Shown: positions 16,619-25,446, counted from the first letter of the stretch. The stretch is DNA of 64,000 nt from Micromonospora endolithica (GCF_003626595.1 NZ_RBAK01000003.1:372001-436000); one strand, 5' to 3'. Notes: generated by a model from the letters alone, not told the origin. A program made the numbers and translations.

Positions 16619-18235
16619 TCACGAACGGTCGAGCCGCTTCCAGAACGAGTAGTGGTGGTCGTCCGTGAAGTCGGCCCGACACCACCGTCCGGGGGTCAGC
16701 GACCGCACGTACCTGCCGTGCCGAAGGTCGTCGCGGAACGCGGGCCACGCGTCCGGCCGCGCGGGTTCGGCGGTACGGGCGAAGCGGACCCAGGTGCTGG
16801 CGAGGCGCAGGCGCAGATCGAGCTGGGCGGGGGTCAACTCCTCGAAGATCGCCATGTCGAACAGGTACGCCAACTCCGACATGTGGTTCGCGCGCATCGG
16901 GAAGCTGGGACGGGGATAGCCGACGTACCACGGGGTGTCCTCCGCCGTGAACTCGTACAGGTGCGTCGGTGTCCAGCGGGACAGCATCCGCGCGGTGTCC
17001 AGGGTCGGTACGGACCAGAGCGCGTCGGTGAGGACGGTGGCGAACGCCTCCCCCGCGGAGACGTCGCCGGCCAGCGGATAGCGTCGGAGTACGGCGGGAG
17101 CGTCGGCGCCGAACTCGGCACGGATCGCCGGCGCGTACGCCTCGTCCCGCATCGGCGCGCCTCCAGGGGCCAGCTCCGCGCCGCCGATACGGCCGTTCTC
17201 CTCGTCGTGGTTGACGCCGAGGAGCACCGGTACCCGGTTGAACCGTCCGGTGCGCAGCGCCTCGCCCGGCGGCAACGGCAGCAGCGCGGTCCCGCTCACC
17301 GGGCGGGGTTCGCCGGCCGTCGCCTCGTACGCGTCCAGCAGCGTCGTGACCTCGGTGGCGCGCAGGCAGGTCGCGACGTCGGCGGCGGTGGCGCATCCGA
17401 CCGCCGCGATGACGCCGGCGCTCTCGGTCTCGGCCGCCGCCCGGGTCCGTGACCCGCCGGTGGCGCAAGGCGCGCTCTGCACGACGGCCCGGTCGAAGAG
17501 ACCGGCCGACACCGGTGAGGCCAGGTGGTCGCAGACGGCGTAGCCGCCACCGGACTGGCCCATGACGGTCACGTTGTCGGGGTCGCCACCGAACCCGCCG
17601 ATGTTGGTGCGGACCCACCGCAGGGCGGCCTGCTGGTCCTCCAGGGCGAGACTGCCCGATCCGTGGCGGGCGGCCGGCCCGTCCAGCGCGGCGTCGGTCA
17701 GGAACGCCATCACGCCGAGCCGGTAGTTCAGCGAGACGACCACCGCGCCGGCGGCCACGAGCGGGTTCGGCCGGTAGCTGTCGCCACTGCCCACCATCAT
17801 GCTGCCGCCGTGGATCCAGACGATCACCGGAAGATCCCGGGCGGGCCGGCGGGGTGCGGTGACGTTGAGGTAGAGGCAGTCCTCGACGGTGCTGGGGACG
17901 CCGATCGGGTAGCCGCTCTCCGCCTGGGGGCAGGCCGCACCGGGGGCCGTGGCGTCCCGGACGTCCTTCCAGGACCTCACCGGTTGGGGGGACGCCCACC
18001 GGAGATCGTCGATGGGCGGCGCCGCGTACGGGATGCCCTGAAAGCTGCGGACCTCGGCGTCGAGCACGCCGCGTACCTGACCGGCGGTGGTCCGGACCAC
18101 CGCGGGGTCGGGTCGGGCGTCGGCGTTCGCCGGGGGAACGGAGGCGGCGGCCGGTACGAGCAGCCCGGCGACGGCGATGACTGCCCGGAGCAGCCTCGAC
18201 CAGCGATCCGGCCGTGAATCCTGGTTGTCGCTCAT
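16619..18235 (-). CDS. Secreted type B carboxylesterase
   Basis: A 538-residue alpha/beta-hydrolase of the carboxylesterase/lipase type B family. A signal peptide is evident (basic start to residue 15, hydrophobic 17-33, cut near ANADA at 36-40). The nucleophile is S228 in VMGQSGGGYAV; the oxyanion-hole motif VIVWIHGG is at 138-144; GVNHDEENG and HMSELAYLF carry the acidic and histidine regions. Type B motif EDCLYLNV is at 119-125. It would hydrolyse esters outside the cell. The divergent TetR gene and a palindrome between them suggest repression by that regulator. Confidence 0.9.
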   Translation of the reverse strand: MSDNQDSRPDRWSRLLRAVIAVAGLLVPAAASVPPANADARPDPAVVRTTAGQVRGVLDAEVRSFQGIPYAAPPIDDLRWASPQPVRSWKDVRDATAPGAACPQAESGYPIGVPSTVEDCLYLNVTAPRRPARDLPVIVWIHGGSMMVGSGDSYRPNPLVAAGAVVVSLNYRLGVMAFLTDAALDGPAARHGSGSLALEDQQAALRWVRTNIGGFGGDPDNVTVMGQSGGGYAVCDHLASPVSAGLFDRAVVQSAPCATGGSRTRAAAETESAGVIAAVGCATAADVATCLRATEVTTLLDAYEATAGEPRPVSGTALLPLPPGEALRTGRFNRVPVLLGVNHDEENGRIGGAELAPGGAPMRDEAYAPAIRAEFGADAPAVLRRYPLAGDVSAGEAFATVLTDALWSVPTLDTARMLSRWTPTHLYEFTAEDTPWYVGYPRPSFPMRANHMSELAYLFDMAIFEELTPAQLDLRLRLASTWVRFARTAEPARPDAWPAFRDDLRHGRYVRSLTPGRWCRADFTDDHHYSFWKRLDRS

Positions 18236-18281
18236 GCTGCGTCTCCCTTCGACGGATGTGCGTCGAGGATAAAGAAACTTG

Positions 18282-18304
18282 GGCGAACGCGCAATGCGTT
18301 CGCC
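18282..18304. promoter_or_regulatory. Palindromic operator between esterase and TetR genes
   Basis: GGCGAACGC-N5-GCGTTCGCC is a perfect 9-bp inverted repeat, 50 bp before the TetR start and 46 bp before the esterase start. TetR proteins usually bind such sites and control the divergent gene as well as themselves. A smaller AGGC-GCTT-GCCT symmetry follows at 18307-18318. Confidence 0.75.
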
Positions 18305-18354
18305 TGAGGCGCTTGCCTAATTCGATCGCGCCAGAGCTTTGGTACGGTCGCCGC

Positions 18355-18933
18355 ATGGGCAACCGTGAAAAGCTGCTGGCCGGCGCGGCCCGGTGTCTGC
18401 GGGAGAAGGGGTACGACCGCACGACCGTCCGCGACATCGCCTCGGCCGCCGGGGTCAGCATGGCCGCCATCGGCTACCACTTCGGGTCCCGGGAGGCGCT
18501 GCTCAACCAGGCGCTGTTCGCGATGCTGGACGAGTGGGGCGACGCTATGGGTCGGGCCCTGGTCCCGGTCGACGACCCCGGGGGTGACCCGGTTCGGCAC
18601 TTCGCCCAGCTCTGGCGGAGCCTGATCGAGCAGTTCGCCACCCACCCCGACCTGTGGTTGGCCACGGTGGAGCTGTTCATGCAGGCCCAGCGGCAACCGG
18701 AGCTGCGCCCCCAGCTCGCCGACGGCGTTCGGCAGGGCAGTCGAGGGATGGCGGCGATCCTGGAGAGCGTGCCGGAGGGTGAGGTGCCGCCGGGGTCCGT
18801 TCGGACGCTCGGCGCGGTGCAGCTCGCCCTGATGTCCGGCGTGATGATCCAGTGCCTGAGTGACCCGGAGAATGCGCCCACCGCCGAGGAGGTCCTCGAC
18901 GGCCTCCGGGCGCTGTCGAAACTGGCCGGCTAA
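18355..18933 (+). CDS. TetR/AcrR family transcriptional regulator
   Basis: A 192-residue repressor-type regulator. The N-terminal helix-turn-helix is clear (REKLLAGAARCLREKGYDRT, then VRDIASAAGVSMAAIGYHFG with F/YHFGSREALL). The C-terminal part is a helical ligand domain with a TetR_C_6-like look; the ligand is unknown. It is divergent from the esterase gene across a 119-bp gap with a perfect palindrome at 18282-18304, which is its likely operator. Confidence 0.92.
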   Translation: MGNREKLLAGAARCLREKGYDRTTVRDIASAAGVSMAAIGYHFGSREALLNQALFAMLDEWGDAMGRALVPVDDPGGDPVRHFAQLWRSLIEQFATHPDLWLATVELFMQAQRQPELRPQLADGVRQGSRGMAAILESVPEGEVPPGSVRTLGAVQLALMSGVMIQCLSDPENAPTAEEVLDGLRALSKLAG

Positions 18934-19000
18934 CGGGGCGCAAGCGGATCTTGCCGATGGTGCGCTTGCCGGTCTAGTTACCGGCTAGTAACGTTCGGGC

Positions 19001-19468
19001 ATGACCATCGACTCGCGCCAGGTGGCGGCCGGCATGCTCGAAGCGGTGCCCTTCGCCCGTACGCTCGGCTTCGAATTCGTCGAGGTGGCCCCGGAGGCCG
19101 ACGGCGGCGTCCGGGCGGTCGTCCGGCTGCCCGACTCGCCGGCCACCCACAACCACGTCGGCGGGCCGCATGCCGGCGCGATGTTCACCCTCGGCGAGAC
19201 CGCGTCCGGCGCGGTCGTGCTCGCCGCGTTCGGGCACCTGCTGGACCGGGCCACGCCGCTCGCGGTGCGCGCCGACATCGCGTACCGCAAGCTCGCCATG
19301 GGTCCGGTGCTCGCGAAGGCCTGGCTGGGGTGCGCGGCGGCCGAGGTGATCGCGGAGCTGGACGCCGGGCAGCGACCGGAGTTTCCGGTACGCGTGGAGA
19401 TCGCCACCGAGGAGGGCAAGCCGACCGCGGAGATGACCGTGATCTGGACCCTGCGCCCGAACCGCTGA
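19001..19468 (+). CDS. Hotdog-fold thioesterase-like protein (DUF4442/PaaI-type)
   Basis: A 155-residue cytoplasmic protein. The core HNHVGGPHAGAMFTLGETASG (about 47-67) is the hotdog-fold substrate loop of PaaI/DUF4442 proteins, where the histidine and glutamate normally sit. Members hydrolyse acyl-CoA thioesters or act in acyl transfer. It may be co-transcribed with the TetR gene 67 bp upstream, though a short GTTAC-N6-GTAAC symmetry at 18977-18992 close to the start hints at its own control. Substrate unknown. Confidence 0.82.
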   Translation: MTIDSRQVAAGMLEAVPFARTLGFEFVEVAPEADGGVRAVVRLPDSPATHNHVGGPHAGAMFTLGETASGAVVLAAFGHLLDRATPLAVRADIAYRKLAMGPVLAKAWLGCAAAEVIAELDAGQRPEFPVRVEIATEEGKPTAEMTVIWTLRPNR

Positions 19469-19488
19469 CCGACTCGCGTCCGTGCTCT

Positions 19489-19531
19489 CCCTGGTCGTCG
19501 GCCTACCGCCGTCTCCGGCCGACGACCAGGG
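19489..19531. terminator. 15-bp perfect hairpin between convergent genes
   Basis: Arms 19489-19503 and 19517-19531 (CCCTGGTCGTCGGCC and its complement). The right arm lies inside the last codons of the minus-strand gene, so one structure may end both transcripts. Confidence 0.75.
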
Positions 19532-19709
19532 CGGCGGCGCAGAACAGCGCCAGGCCGGCGGCTCCGACCCCGGCGATGATGTTCAGTGGTCGGTCGAATC
19601 CCGTCCCGACCTGGGACAGGAAGACCAGCGACATGGTGACCAGCAGTGTCCATTGCTGCCAGCGGGGCATGCCGGCAACCCGTCCCGGGTCGCGCCCTCG
19701 GTCGCTCAT
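19503..19709 (-). CDS. Small two-helix membrane protein of unknown function
   Basis: A 68-residue protein: a basic, hydrophilic start (MSDRGRDPGRVAG), two predicted membrane segments (about 19-35 and 41-63) and the basic end GRRRR. ATG 19709 is preferred to upstream starts because the product then begins as a normal membrane-protein N-terminus. It is followed on the same strand by nothing; the gene at 19756-19974 lies 46 bp upstream and encodes a similar small membrane protein, so they may be one operon. I recognise no family. Confidence 0.55.
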   Translation of the reverse strand: MSDRGRDPGRVAGMPRWQQWTLLVTMSLVFLSQVGTGFDRPLNIIAGVGAAGLALFCAAALVVGRRRR

Positions 19710-19755
19710 CGGCTCGGTCTGCGCGTGACCCGCACCGCCACCGGCAGCTCGCCGC

Positions 19756-19974
19756 TCACATCCGTCCCCGATGCTTGGCCAGCGGGACCGCCGCCGCCGT
19801 GACGGCACCGAGCACCAGTCCGATGACGAGCATCCGGGTGCCGTTCGGGCCGCCGGTCGCCAGTAGGAACAGGCCCCGGATGGCGACGACGGCCGCCAGT
19901 ACGACGGAGCTGATGGCCAGCAGGCGCATGGTGTTCCGGCTGTACGGTCCCTCGCCGGTGGATGGGCGATCCAT
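19756..19974 (-). CDS. Small two-helix membrane protein of unknown function
   Basis: A 72-residue protein with a hydrophilic N-terminus (MDRPSTGEGPYSRN), two hydrophobic segments (about 17-38 and 44-64) and a basic tail KHRGRM. ATG at 19974-19972. It precedes the other small membrane gene by 46 bp on the same strand. No family recognised; the two could be a two-subunit membrane unit or unrelated. Confidence 0.5.
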   Translation of the reverse strand: MDRPSTGEGPYSRNTMRLLAISSVVLAAVVAIRGLFLLATGGPNGTRMLVIGLVLGAVTAAAVPLAKHRGRM

Positions 19975-20124
19975 GGCGGCTACCCCCTGTGCGTCGTGGT
20001 GGCGACGGTGCCATTCGTCGATGCCCGTCGCTACCCGGACGTGCCCGGGTCGCAAACATCGCGCTCGTGGCCGGTCCGGGTGGTGGGGCCGGTGTTTCGC
20101 CGCGACCCCACCACCCTCAGCTGG

Positions 20125-20424
20125 TCAGAAGCCTGCCAGCGTCTCCCTGGCCACCTGCCGCAGCGTTTCTTCGTCCGACCCACCGACCTCCGCCCGCAGG
20201 GCAGGATCGGCGACGAAGGCGTCGACCTCGGCGAAGAGCCGCTCCAGCGGCATCGCCACCGAGTCCTCGTGCGGATGCGGGTCGTACTTGAAGATGTTCA
20301 GGTAGATCACCTCGAACTCGCGGGCCGTCAGCCTCCCGTCGACGAAGGCCCGGATGGCCGCCAGGTGCGCGTAGACCGTGGGGGAGACCGGCGTCGCCTC
20401 CCACCATGCTTCAGCTTCCGCCAC
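20125..20424 (-). CDS. Probable colicin-D-type immunity protein
   Basis: A 99-residue acidic helical protein. The pattern AIRAFVDGRLTAREFEVIYL, then PLERLFAEVDAFVADPALR and an acidic ETLRQVARETL end, is that of the self-protective colicin-like immunity family that includes the colicin D immunity protein. It follows the toxin-like ORF on the same strand, overlapping its 3' end by 14 bp. GTG 20424 is chosen because GGAGG lies six bases before it; GTG 20466 would add 14 residues. Expected role: bind and block the adjacent tRNA-nuclease-like domain. The match is from memory of the family pattern. Confidence 0.65.
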   Translation of the reverse strand: MAEAEAWWEATPVSPTVYAHLAAIRAFVDGRLTAREFEVIYLNIFKYDPHPHEDSVAMPLERLFAEVDAFVADPALRAEVGGSDEETLRQVARETLAGF

Positions 20425-20653
20425 CCAGCCTCCGATCTCGTACGACGTAACCGAGTTGGGCTTCACTCATCGTCCATCCGGAGACGAACTCCCCGGTCGC
20501 GGTCTTCTGGATCACGACCTGTCGTGTCGTCCGGTTGTGGTTCAGGATGACCGGCTCGTCCGGCATCCGGGTGTAGGTGCCGGTGACCCGCAGCGTGCCA
20601 GGTGCGGCGACGAAGGCGTGCAGCGCGGCCTCGAAGGCATCGAACCCCGCCAC
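20411..20653 (-). CDS. Orphan colicin-D-like nuclease domain (toxin tip)
   Basis: An 80-residue ORF starting GTG at 20653. Its second half, TGTYTRMPDEPVILNHNRTT then VVIQKTATGEFVSGW and a terminal RRLGGGS, matches the C-terminal colicin D domain found at the ends of polymorphic toxins, which cleaves tRNA anticodon loops. A histidine (in ILNHNR) sits where the family often has H or N/Y residues. There is no secretion, translocation or repeat domain upstream: the next gene stops 39 bp before. It is either a miniature intracellular toxin or the remnant of a larger one. The partner immunity gene overlaps it. Confidence 0.6.
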   Translation of the reverse strand: MAGFDAFEAALHAFVAAPGTLRVTGTYTRMPDEPVILNHNRTTRQVVIQKTATGEFVSGWTMSEAQLGYVVRDRRLGGGS

Positions 20654-20692
20654 GCCCTGCGGAGCGTGACACCGAAGGCCGTACTCAGAAAT

Positions 20693-21169
20693 TCAGCGGT
20701 GCTGGCTGAGTGCCTTCGCGTTGCGGACCTCGTTGTCGCGGTCGCCGTTGCCGGTGAGGATCAGGGTCCGCAGGCTCTCCGTCACGTAGCCGCCCCACGC
20801 GGTCCGGCACACGTCGTAGCACTCGTAGTCGGAGGTCAGCCCGTGGTGGGTGAAGCGCAGCCGGGTGCCCTCGTCCTCGCGGGAGATGTCGAAGCTGATC
20901 CTCGTCCCGGTCCACTCGGTCTTGTCGTCGGTGAAGTTGAAGTGGTTCTCCAGGCAGTGCCAGACGATCCGCTGGTCGGGGACGAACTCGACGATCCGCA
21001 TCCGGCACCGGTGGATGTCCTGGTAGTGGTAGGTGAACTCGGCACCGGGCCGGTCGGTCGGCCCTTCGATGTCCCTGGACCACCAACCGCGGACGTCGGT
21101 CACCGCCGAGAAGACCTCGGCCGGGGTCCGGTCCACCACGAACGTGGTGGTGAAGCTGTCGTCGCTCAT
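20693..21169 (-). CDS. SRPBCC (START-like) domain protein
   Basis: A 158-residue protein of the SRPBCC/AHSA1 superfamily, a helix-grip fold with a hydrophobic cavity. It starts SDDSFTTTFVVDRTPAEVFSA and has the typical WWS-R and GTRISFDIS strands, ending with a long helix. ATG 21169 has an AAGGAG site six bases upstream; an in-frame ATG at 21184 would add five residues. It follows the ArsR gene by 11 bp and is probably the third gene of the 21931-20693 operon. Ligand unknown. Confidence 0.85.
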   Translation of the reverse strand: MSDDSFTTTFVVDRTPAEVFSAVTDVRGWWSRDIEGPTDRPGAEFTYHYQDIHRCRMRIVEFVPDQRIVWHCLENHFNFTDDKTEWTGTRISFDISREDEGTRLRFTHHGLTSDYECYDVCRTAWGGYVTESLRTLILTGNGDRDNEVRNAKALSQHR

Positions 21170-21180
21170 CTGCTGCTCCT

Positions 21181-21510
21181 TCATCTCAGGTGTTCCCGGA
21201 GGGCGGCCAGCGGGCCGTCCCAGTCGCGGGCCAGCGCGGCGAGGAACTGCTGCGCGACCCGCATCGGCTCGGACCGGAGGCGGTAGCGGACCCGGCGCCG
21301 TTCGCCGGGCTCGGCGGTGACCAGGCCGGCCTCGGCCAGCAGCCCGAGGTGCTTGGCGATCCCTTGCCGGGTGATCGGCAGGCGGGTGGCGAGATCCGTC
21401 GCGGTGGCCGGGCCGGCCTCGGCGAGGGCGGCCAGGATGGCGCGCCGGTTCGGGTCGGCCAGCGCCACGAACACGGCCTCGGCGACGGACTCCGACGCGC
21501 GGTCAGACAT
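21181..21510 (-). CDS. ArsR family transcriptional regulator
   Basis: A 109-residue winged helix-turn-helix repressor (LADPNRRAILAALAEAGPAT at the front, then TRLPITRQGIAKHLGLLAEA recognition region, then the beta-wing GERRRVRYRL). It lacks the metal-binding cysteine box of ArsR/SmtB sensors, as is normal for the branch that travels with SRPBCC genes. It overlaps the upstream SRPBCC gene by 8 bp. The repeated GCAAC/GTTGC sites before the operon (21950-21993) are the likely operators. Confidence 0.92.
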   Translation of the reverse strand: MSDRASESVAEAVFVALADPNRRAILAALAEAGPATATDLATRLPITRQGIAKHLGLLAEAGLVTAEPGERRRVRYRLRSEPMRVAQQFLAALARDWDGPLAALREHLR

Positions 21511-21931
21511 GGAGATAGGCGACCAGTTCGTCCAGCTCGCTGGCCCAGCCCTTGGTGTTGCCGCCGTACGCCCGGTCGTGCTCCTCGGGGGCGAGCTGGG
21601 CGAACCCGGTCTCGACCACGGTGAGGCTGGTGCCGTCGCCCTCCGGCGCGAGGGTGAACTCGACGTAGGTGCGGCGCGGGTCGTCCGCCGGCAGGCCGTG
21701 GATGCCCCACGTGTAGCCGAAGACCGTCTTCGGTTCGAGTCGCTCGATGCGCAGTCGGGCCGCGTCGCCGCTGTCCCAGGTCAACTGTGCGGTGCCGCCG
21801 ACCCGCAGGTCGACCTCGGCGCTGTCGCCGAACCAGGTGCCCAGTCCCTCGGCGGTGGTGATCGCGTCCCACACCCGGTCCAGCGGCCGGTCTATCCGTA
21901 CGGTGCGTTCGATCCGGTCGGGAAAGCCCAT
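21503..21931 (-). CDS. SRPBCC / AHSA1 family protein
   Basis: A 142-residue helix-grip protein. RIERTVRIDRPLDRVWDAIT at the start, GLGTWFGDSAEVDLRVGG and the C-terminal helix with GWASELDELVAYL are typical of the AHSA1-like group. Its adjacent ArsR gene is the family's common partner. First gene of a three-gene operon; its promoter region carries the GCAAC/GTTGC repeats. Function of such pairs is unknown. Confidence 0.88.
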   Translation of the reverse strand: MGFPDRIERTVRIDRPLDRVWDAITTAEGLGTWFGDSAEVDLRVGGTAQLTWDSGDAARLRIERLEPKTVFGYTWGIHGLPADDPRRTYVEFTLAPEGDGTSLTVVETGFAQLAPEEHDRAYGGNTKGWASELDELVAYLHV

Positions 21932-21949
21932 CGGATAACTCCTTCGATA

Positions 21950-21993
21950 GCAACCATTCAGTTGCCAAAAACTTATGGCAACCGCCTGGTTGC
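21950..21993. promoter_or_regulatory. Repeated operator-like half-sites before the ArsR/SRPBCC operon
   Basis: Within 44 bp: GCAAC-N6-GTTGC (21950-21965), TTGCCA-N8-TGGCAA (21962-21981) and GCAACC-N4-GGTTGC (21978-21993). The interlocking symmetry lies 19 to 62 bp upstream of the first gene, where a repressor would block the promoter. The divergent pgmB gene starts 59 bp to the right. Confidence 0.75.
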
Positions 21994-22051
21994 GTCAAGG
22001 CCTTCACCCGAAGTCGGTTTGCGTTCGGCGTCGCCTGGATAGATTCGTACC

Positions 22052-22816
22052 GTGCTGGGCCTACCTGCTCATGTGACCGCCTGTCTCTTCGACCTGGACG
22101 GTGTGCTGACGCAGACCGCCCGCGTCCACAACGCCGCCTGGACCGCAACCTTCGACGCGTTCCTGCAACGGCACGCCGCCGCCACCGGGCTGCCGTTCCG
22201 GCCGTTCGACCCCGGTCCGGACTACAACCGCTACGTCGACGGACGTCCCCGCGCCGACGGGGTCCGTGGCTTCCTCGCCTCGCGGGGGATCGTGCTGCCC
22301 GAGGGGCACCCCGACGACCCGCCGGACGCGGAGACCGTCAACGGCGTCGGCAACCGCAAGAACGTGCTGCTGCTGGACCAGCTGCGCACGCACGGGGTGG
22401 ACGTCTACCCGGGCTCGGTGGCGTACCTCAAGGAGGTGGCCGCCGCCGGCCTGCGCCGCGCGGTCGTCACGGCCAGCGCCAACGGTCAGGAGGTGATCGC
22501 CGCCGCCGGCCTGGAGCCCTTCATCGAGGCCCGGGTGGACGGCCTGGTCACCCGCGCCCGCGGCCTGCGCGGCAAACCCGCGCCGGACACCTTCCTGGCC
22601 GGCGCCGAACTGCTCGGCGTCGACCCGGCCAACGCCGTGGTCTTCGAGGACGCGCTCGCCGGGGTCGCCGCCGGCCGGGCCGGCGGATTCGGGTACGTGG
22701 TGGGCGTCGACCGGGTCGGCCAGGCCGCCGAGCTGCTGGCGCACGGCGCCGACGTGGTGGTCACCGACCTGGCCGACCTGCTGCACGTCGAGCCGCACAC
22801 CGGGGATCCCGCGTGA
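22052..22816 (+). CDS. pgmB: Beta-phosphoglucomutase family HAD hydrolase
   Basis: A 254-residue HAD-superfamily enzyme. Nucleophile and acid/base are D14 and D16 in LFDLDGVLT; the large cap carries the family-typical region with [15 protein letters not shown], then TASANGQEV (motif II), GKPAPDTFL (motif III lysine) and [13 protein letters not shown] (motif IV). It should convert beta-glucose 1-phosphate to glucose 6-phosphate. It overlaps the GH65 phosphorylase gene by 4 bp, the classical pairing in which the phosphorylase releases the substrate. GTG 22052 is the only close start. Confidence 0.92.
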   Translation: MLGLPAHVTACLFDLDGVLTQTARVHNAAWTATFDAFLQRHAAATGLPFRPFDPGPDYNRYVDGRPRADGVRGFLASRGIVLPEGHPDDPPDAETVNGVGNRKNVLLLDQLRTHGVDVYPGSVAYLKEVAAAGLRRAVVTASANGQEVIAAAGLEPFIEARVDGLVTRARGLRGKPAPDTFLAGAELLGVDPANAVVFEDALAGVAAGRAGGFGYVVGVDRVGQAAELLAHGADVVVTDLADLLHVEPHTGDPA

Positions 22817-25185
22817 TCCGGGAACGGGCGTACCCGGTCGAGCCCTGGCACGTCCGGGAGACCCGGCTCGACATGGACGTCCTGGCCCAGTCCGAGTCGG
22901 TCTTCGCCCTCTCCAACGGCCACTTCGGGCTGCGCGGCAACCTCGACGAGGGCGAACCGCACGGCCTGCCCGGCACCTACCTCAACTCCTTCTACGAGCT
23001 GCGTCCCCTCCCGTACGCCGAAGCGGGTTTCGGTTTTCCCGAGTCCGGCCAGACCGTCGTCAACGTCACCAACGGCAAGCTGATCCGGCTGCTGGTCGAC
23101 GACGAGCCGCTGGACGTCCGGTACGGCGAACTCCTCTCCCACGAGCGTGTCCTCGACATGCGCGCCGGCACCCTGCACCGGGAGATGCACTGGCGCTCCC
23201 CGGCCGGCCGCGAGGTGAAGGTCCGCAGCACCCGGATGGTGTCGTTCAGCCAGCGTTCGGTCGCGGCGATCAACTACGAGGTCGAGGCCGTCGACGTACC
23301 GCTGCGGCTCATCGTGCAGTCCGAGCTGGTCGCCAACGAGACGTTGCCGCCGCAGAGCAAGGACCCCCGGGTGGCGGCCGTGCTGGAGTCACCGCTGGCC
23401 GCCGAGGAGGAGCTGACCACCGCGGACGGCGGTCTGCTCATCCACCGCACCAAGGTCTCCGGGCTGCGGCTCGCCGCCGCGATGGACCACGAGATCAGCA
23501 CCACCGCCCGGACCACCGTCGAGTCCGAGGGATACCAGGACTGGGTCCGCACCACCGTCGCCTGCGTCCTCAAGCCCGGCGAGAAGCTGCGCGTGGTCAA
23601 GTACCTGACGTACGGCTGGTCCTCCCGCCGCTCGCTGCCGGCGCTGCGCGACCAGGTCGGCGCGGCCCTCGCCGCCGCCCGCCTGGACGGGTGGGAGGGG
23701 CTGCTCCGCGAGCAGCGCGAATACCTCGACGAGTTCTGGGACGCCGCCGACGTGGTCGTGGAGGGCGACCCCGAGGTCCAGCAGGCGGTCCGCTTCGGAC
23801 TTTTCCACGTCCTCCAGGCGGGCGCCCGCACCGAACGCCGGGCCATCTCCGCCAAGGGCCTCACCGGTCCCGGGTACGACGGCCACGCGTTCTGGGACAC
23901 CGAGATGTTCGTCCTGCCGGTGCTCACGTACACCTATCCCGTCGCGGTCCGCGACGCGCTGCACTGGCGGTACCGCACCCTGGAGACCGCCCGGGAACGG
24001 GCCCGGCTGTTCAACCTGGAGGGTGCCGCCTTCCCCTGGCGGACCATCGAGGGCGCCGAGTCCTCCGGCTACTGGCCGGCCGGCACCGCCGCCTTCCACA
24101 TCGCCGCCGACGTGGCCGACGCGGTACGCCGGTACGTGCTGGCCACCGAGGACACCGACCTGGAACGGGAGATCGGGCTGGAACTGCTGGTCGAGACCGC
24201 CCGGCTCTGGCGCTCGCTGGGCCACCACGACCGGCACGGCCAGTTCCACATCGACGGGGTCACCGGCCCCGACGAGTACACCGCGGTGAAGAACGACAAC
24301 ATCTACACCAACCTGATGGCCCAGCGGAACCTCGTCACCGCCGCCGACGCCGTGATGAAGTACCGGGACGAGGCGTTCCACCTCGGGGTCACCGACGAGG
24401 AGGCCGCCGCGTGGCGGGACGCCGCCGCGGCCATGCACCTGCCGTACGACGAGGAGATCGACGTCCACGAACAGGTGGAGGGCTTCACCCGGCTCCAGGA
24501 GTGGGACTTCGAGGGCACCCCGCCGGAGAAGTACCCGCTACTGCTGCACTACCCGTACTTCGACCTGTACCGCAAGCAGGTGATCAAGCAGGCCGACCTG
24601 GTGCTGGCCATGCACTGGCGGGGCGACGCCTTCACCCCCGACCAGAAGCTGCGTAACTTCCTCTACTACGAGCGGCGTACCGTCCGGGACTCGTCGCTGT
24701 CGGCGTGCACCCAGGCCGTCCTCGCCGCCGAGGTGGGTCATCCCGAGCTGGCCCACAGCTACCTGCGCGAGGCCGCGCTGATGGACCTGCACGACCTCAA
24801 CGAGAACACCCGCGACGGCGTACACATGGCCTCGCTGGCCGGGGCGTGGATCGCCCTCGTCGCCGGGTTCGGCGGGCTGCGCGACCACGACGGGGAACTG
24901 TCCTTCGCGCCCCGCCTCTCCAGCCGCCTCGCCGGTCTGGAGTTCTCCCTCCAGTGGCGTGGACTGCGGCTGCGCGTGGACGTACGCCCACACCAGACCA
25001 CGTACTCCCTGCGGCACGGCGGCCCGCAGGACCTGATCGAGCTTCGCCACCACGGTGAACTGATCACCGTCACCGCCGGTGAACCGGTGACCGTGCCGAT
25101 CCCGCCGGCCGAGGTGACCGGCCCGCCACCGGAACAGGCCCCCGGTCGCGCACCCCTCCTCCGCCTCCCCGAACGCGAGCAGTAA
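22813..25185 (+). CDS. Glycoside hydrolase family 65 disaccharide phosphorylase
   Basis: A 790-residue cytoplasmic enzyme. The N-terminal beta-sandwich carries [18 protein letters not shown]; the (alpha/alpha)6 barrel has [15 protein letters not shown] and the general acid E488 in [16 protein letters not shown]; a short C-terminal beta domain follows. Family members split trehalose, maltose, kojibiose or nigerose with phosphate. The beta-phosphoglucomutase gene directly before it strongly supports phosphorolysis to beta-glucose 1-phosphate; which disaccharide is used cannot be told by eye. The stop at 25183-25185 is followed by a palindromic repeat. Confidence 0.93.
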   Translation: MIRERAYPVEPWHVRETRLDMDVLAQSESVFALSNGHFGLRGNLDEGEPHGLPGTYLNSFYELRPLPYAEAGFGFPESGQTVVNVTNGKLIRLLVDDEPLDVRYGELLSHERVLDMRAGTLHREMHWRSPAGREVKVRSTRMVSFSQRSVAAINYEVEAVDVPLRLIVQSELVANETLPPQSKDPRVAAVLESPLAAEEELTTADGGLLIHRTKVSGLRLAAAMDHEISTTARTTVESEGYQDWVRTTVACVLKPGEKLRVVKYLTYGWSSRRSLPALRDQVGAALAAARLDGWEGLLREQREYLDEFWDAADVVVEGDPEVQQAVRFGLFHVLQAGARTERRAISAKGLTGPGYDGHAFWDTEMFVLPVLTYTYPVAVRDALHWRYRTLETARERARLFNLEGAAFPWRTIEGAESSGYWPAGTAAFHIAADVADAVRRYVLATEDTDLEREIGLELLVETARLWRSLGHHDRHGQFHIDGVTGPDEYTAVKNDNIYTNLMAQRNLVTAADAVMKYRDEAFHLGVTDEEAAAWRDAAAAMHLPYDEEIDVHEQVEGFTRLQEWDFEGTPPEKYPLLLHYPYFDLYRKQVIKQADLVLAMHWRGDAFTPDQKLRNFLYYERRTVRDSSLSACTQAVLAAEVGHPELAHSYLREAALMDLHDLNENTRDGVHMASLAGAWIALVAGFGGLRDHDGELSFAPRLSSRLAGLEFSLQWRGLRLRVDVRPHQTTYSLRHGGPQDLIELRHHGELITVTAGEPVTVPIPPAEVTGPPPEQAPGRAPLLRLPEREQ

Positions 25186-25187
25186 AT

Positions 25188-25256
25188 GTAAGGAAGGGGT
25201 GTAAGGAAGGGCCCCCTATTAACGCCTGGCGTGGTAAAAGGGACCCTTCCTCACAT
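25188..25256. repeat. Palindromic intergenic repeat, family A copy 2
   Basis: GTAAGGAAGGGG, then a second GTAAGGAAGGGCCCC unit, then TTAACGCCTGGCGTGG and the reverse arm GGGACCCTTCCTCAC. The first unit looks like a partial duplication. It lies between the GH65 stop (+) and a small minus-strand gene stopping at 25264. Confidence 0.85.
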
Positions 25257-25263
25257 CGGTCGG

Positions 25264-25446
25264 TCAGAGCGGGCGTCCCTGGGAGGGGCGGCCACCGGCG
25301 TCGCGCGGTGCCATCGCCCGCGGATCGTCGGCGGTACGCGCCTCAGCGGCCTCGTCCGCCCAGTCGCGGTTGCGCTCGGCGTCCTGTTCCGGTCGATCCC
25401 GCTCGGCGGGCTGCTGCCGGGATCCTCGCTGCTCCTGCTGCGCCAT
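25264..25446 (-). CDS. Small hydrophilic hypothetical protein
   Basis: A possible 60-residue, very hydrophilic and probably disordered protein, rich in Arg, Ala, Asp, Gln and Pro (start MAQQEQRGSRQQPAERDRPE). ATG 25446 has GAGG six bases upstream. It converges on the GH65 gene across the palindromic repeat. Its composition could also be chance in GC-rich DNA, so I give moderate confidence. No family recognised. Confidence 0.45.
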   Translation of the reverse strand: MAQQEQRGSRQQPAERDRPEQDAERNRDWADEAAEARTADDPRAMAPRDAGGRPSQGRPL

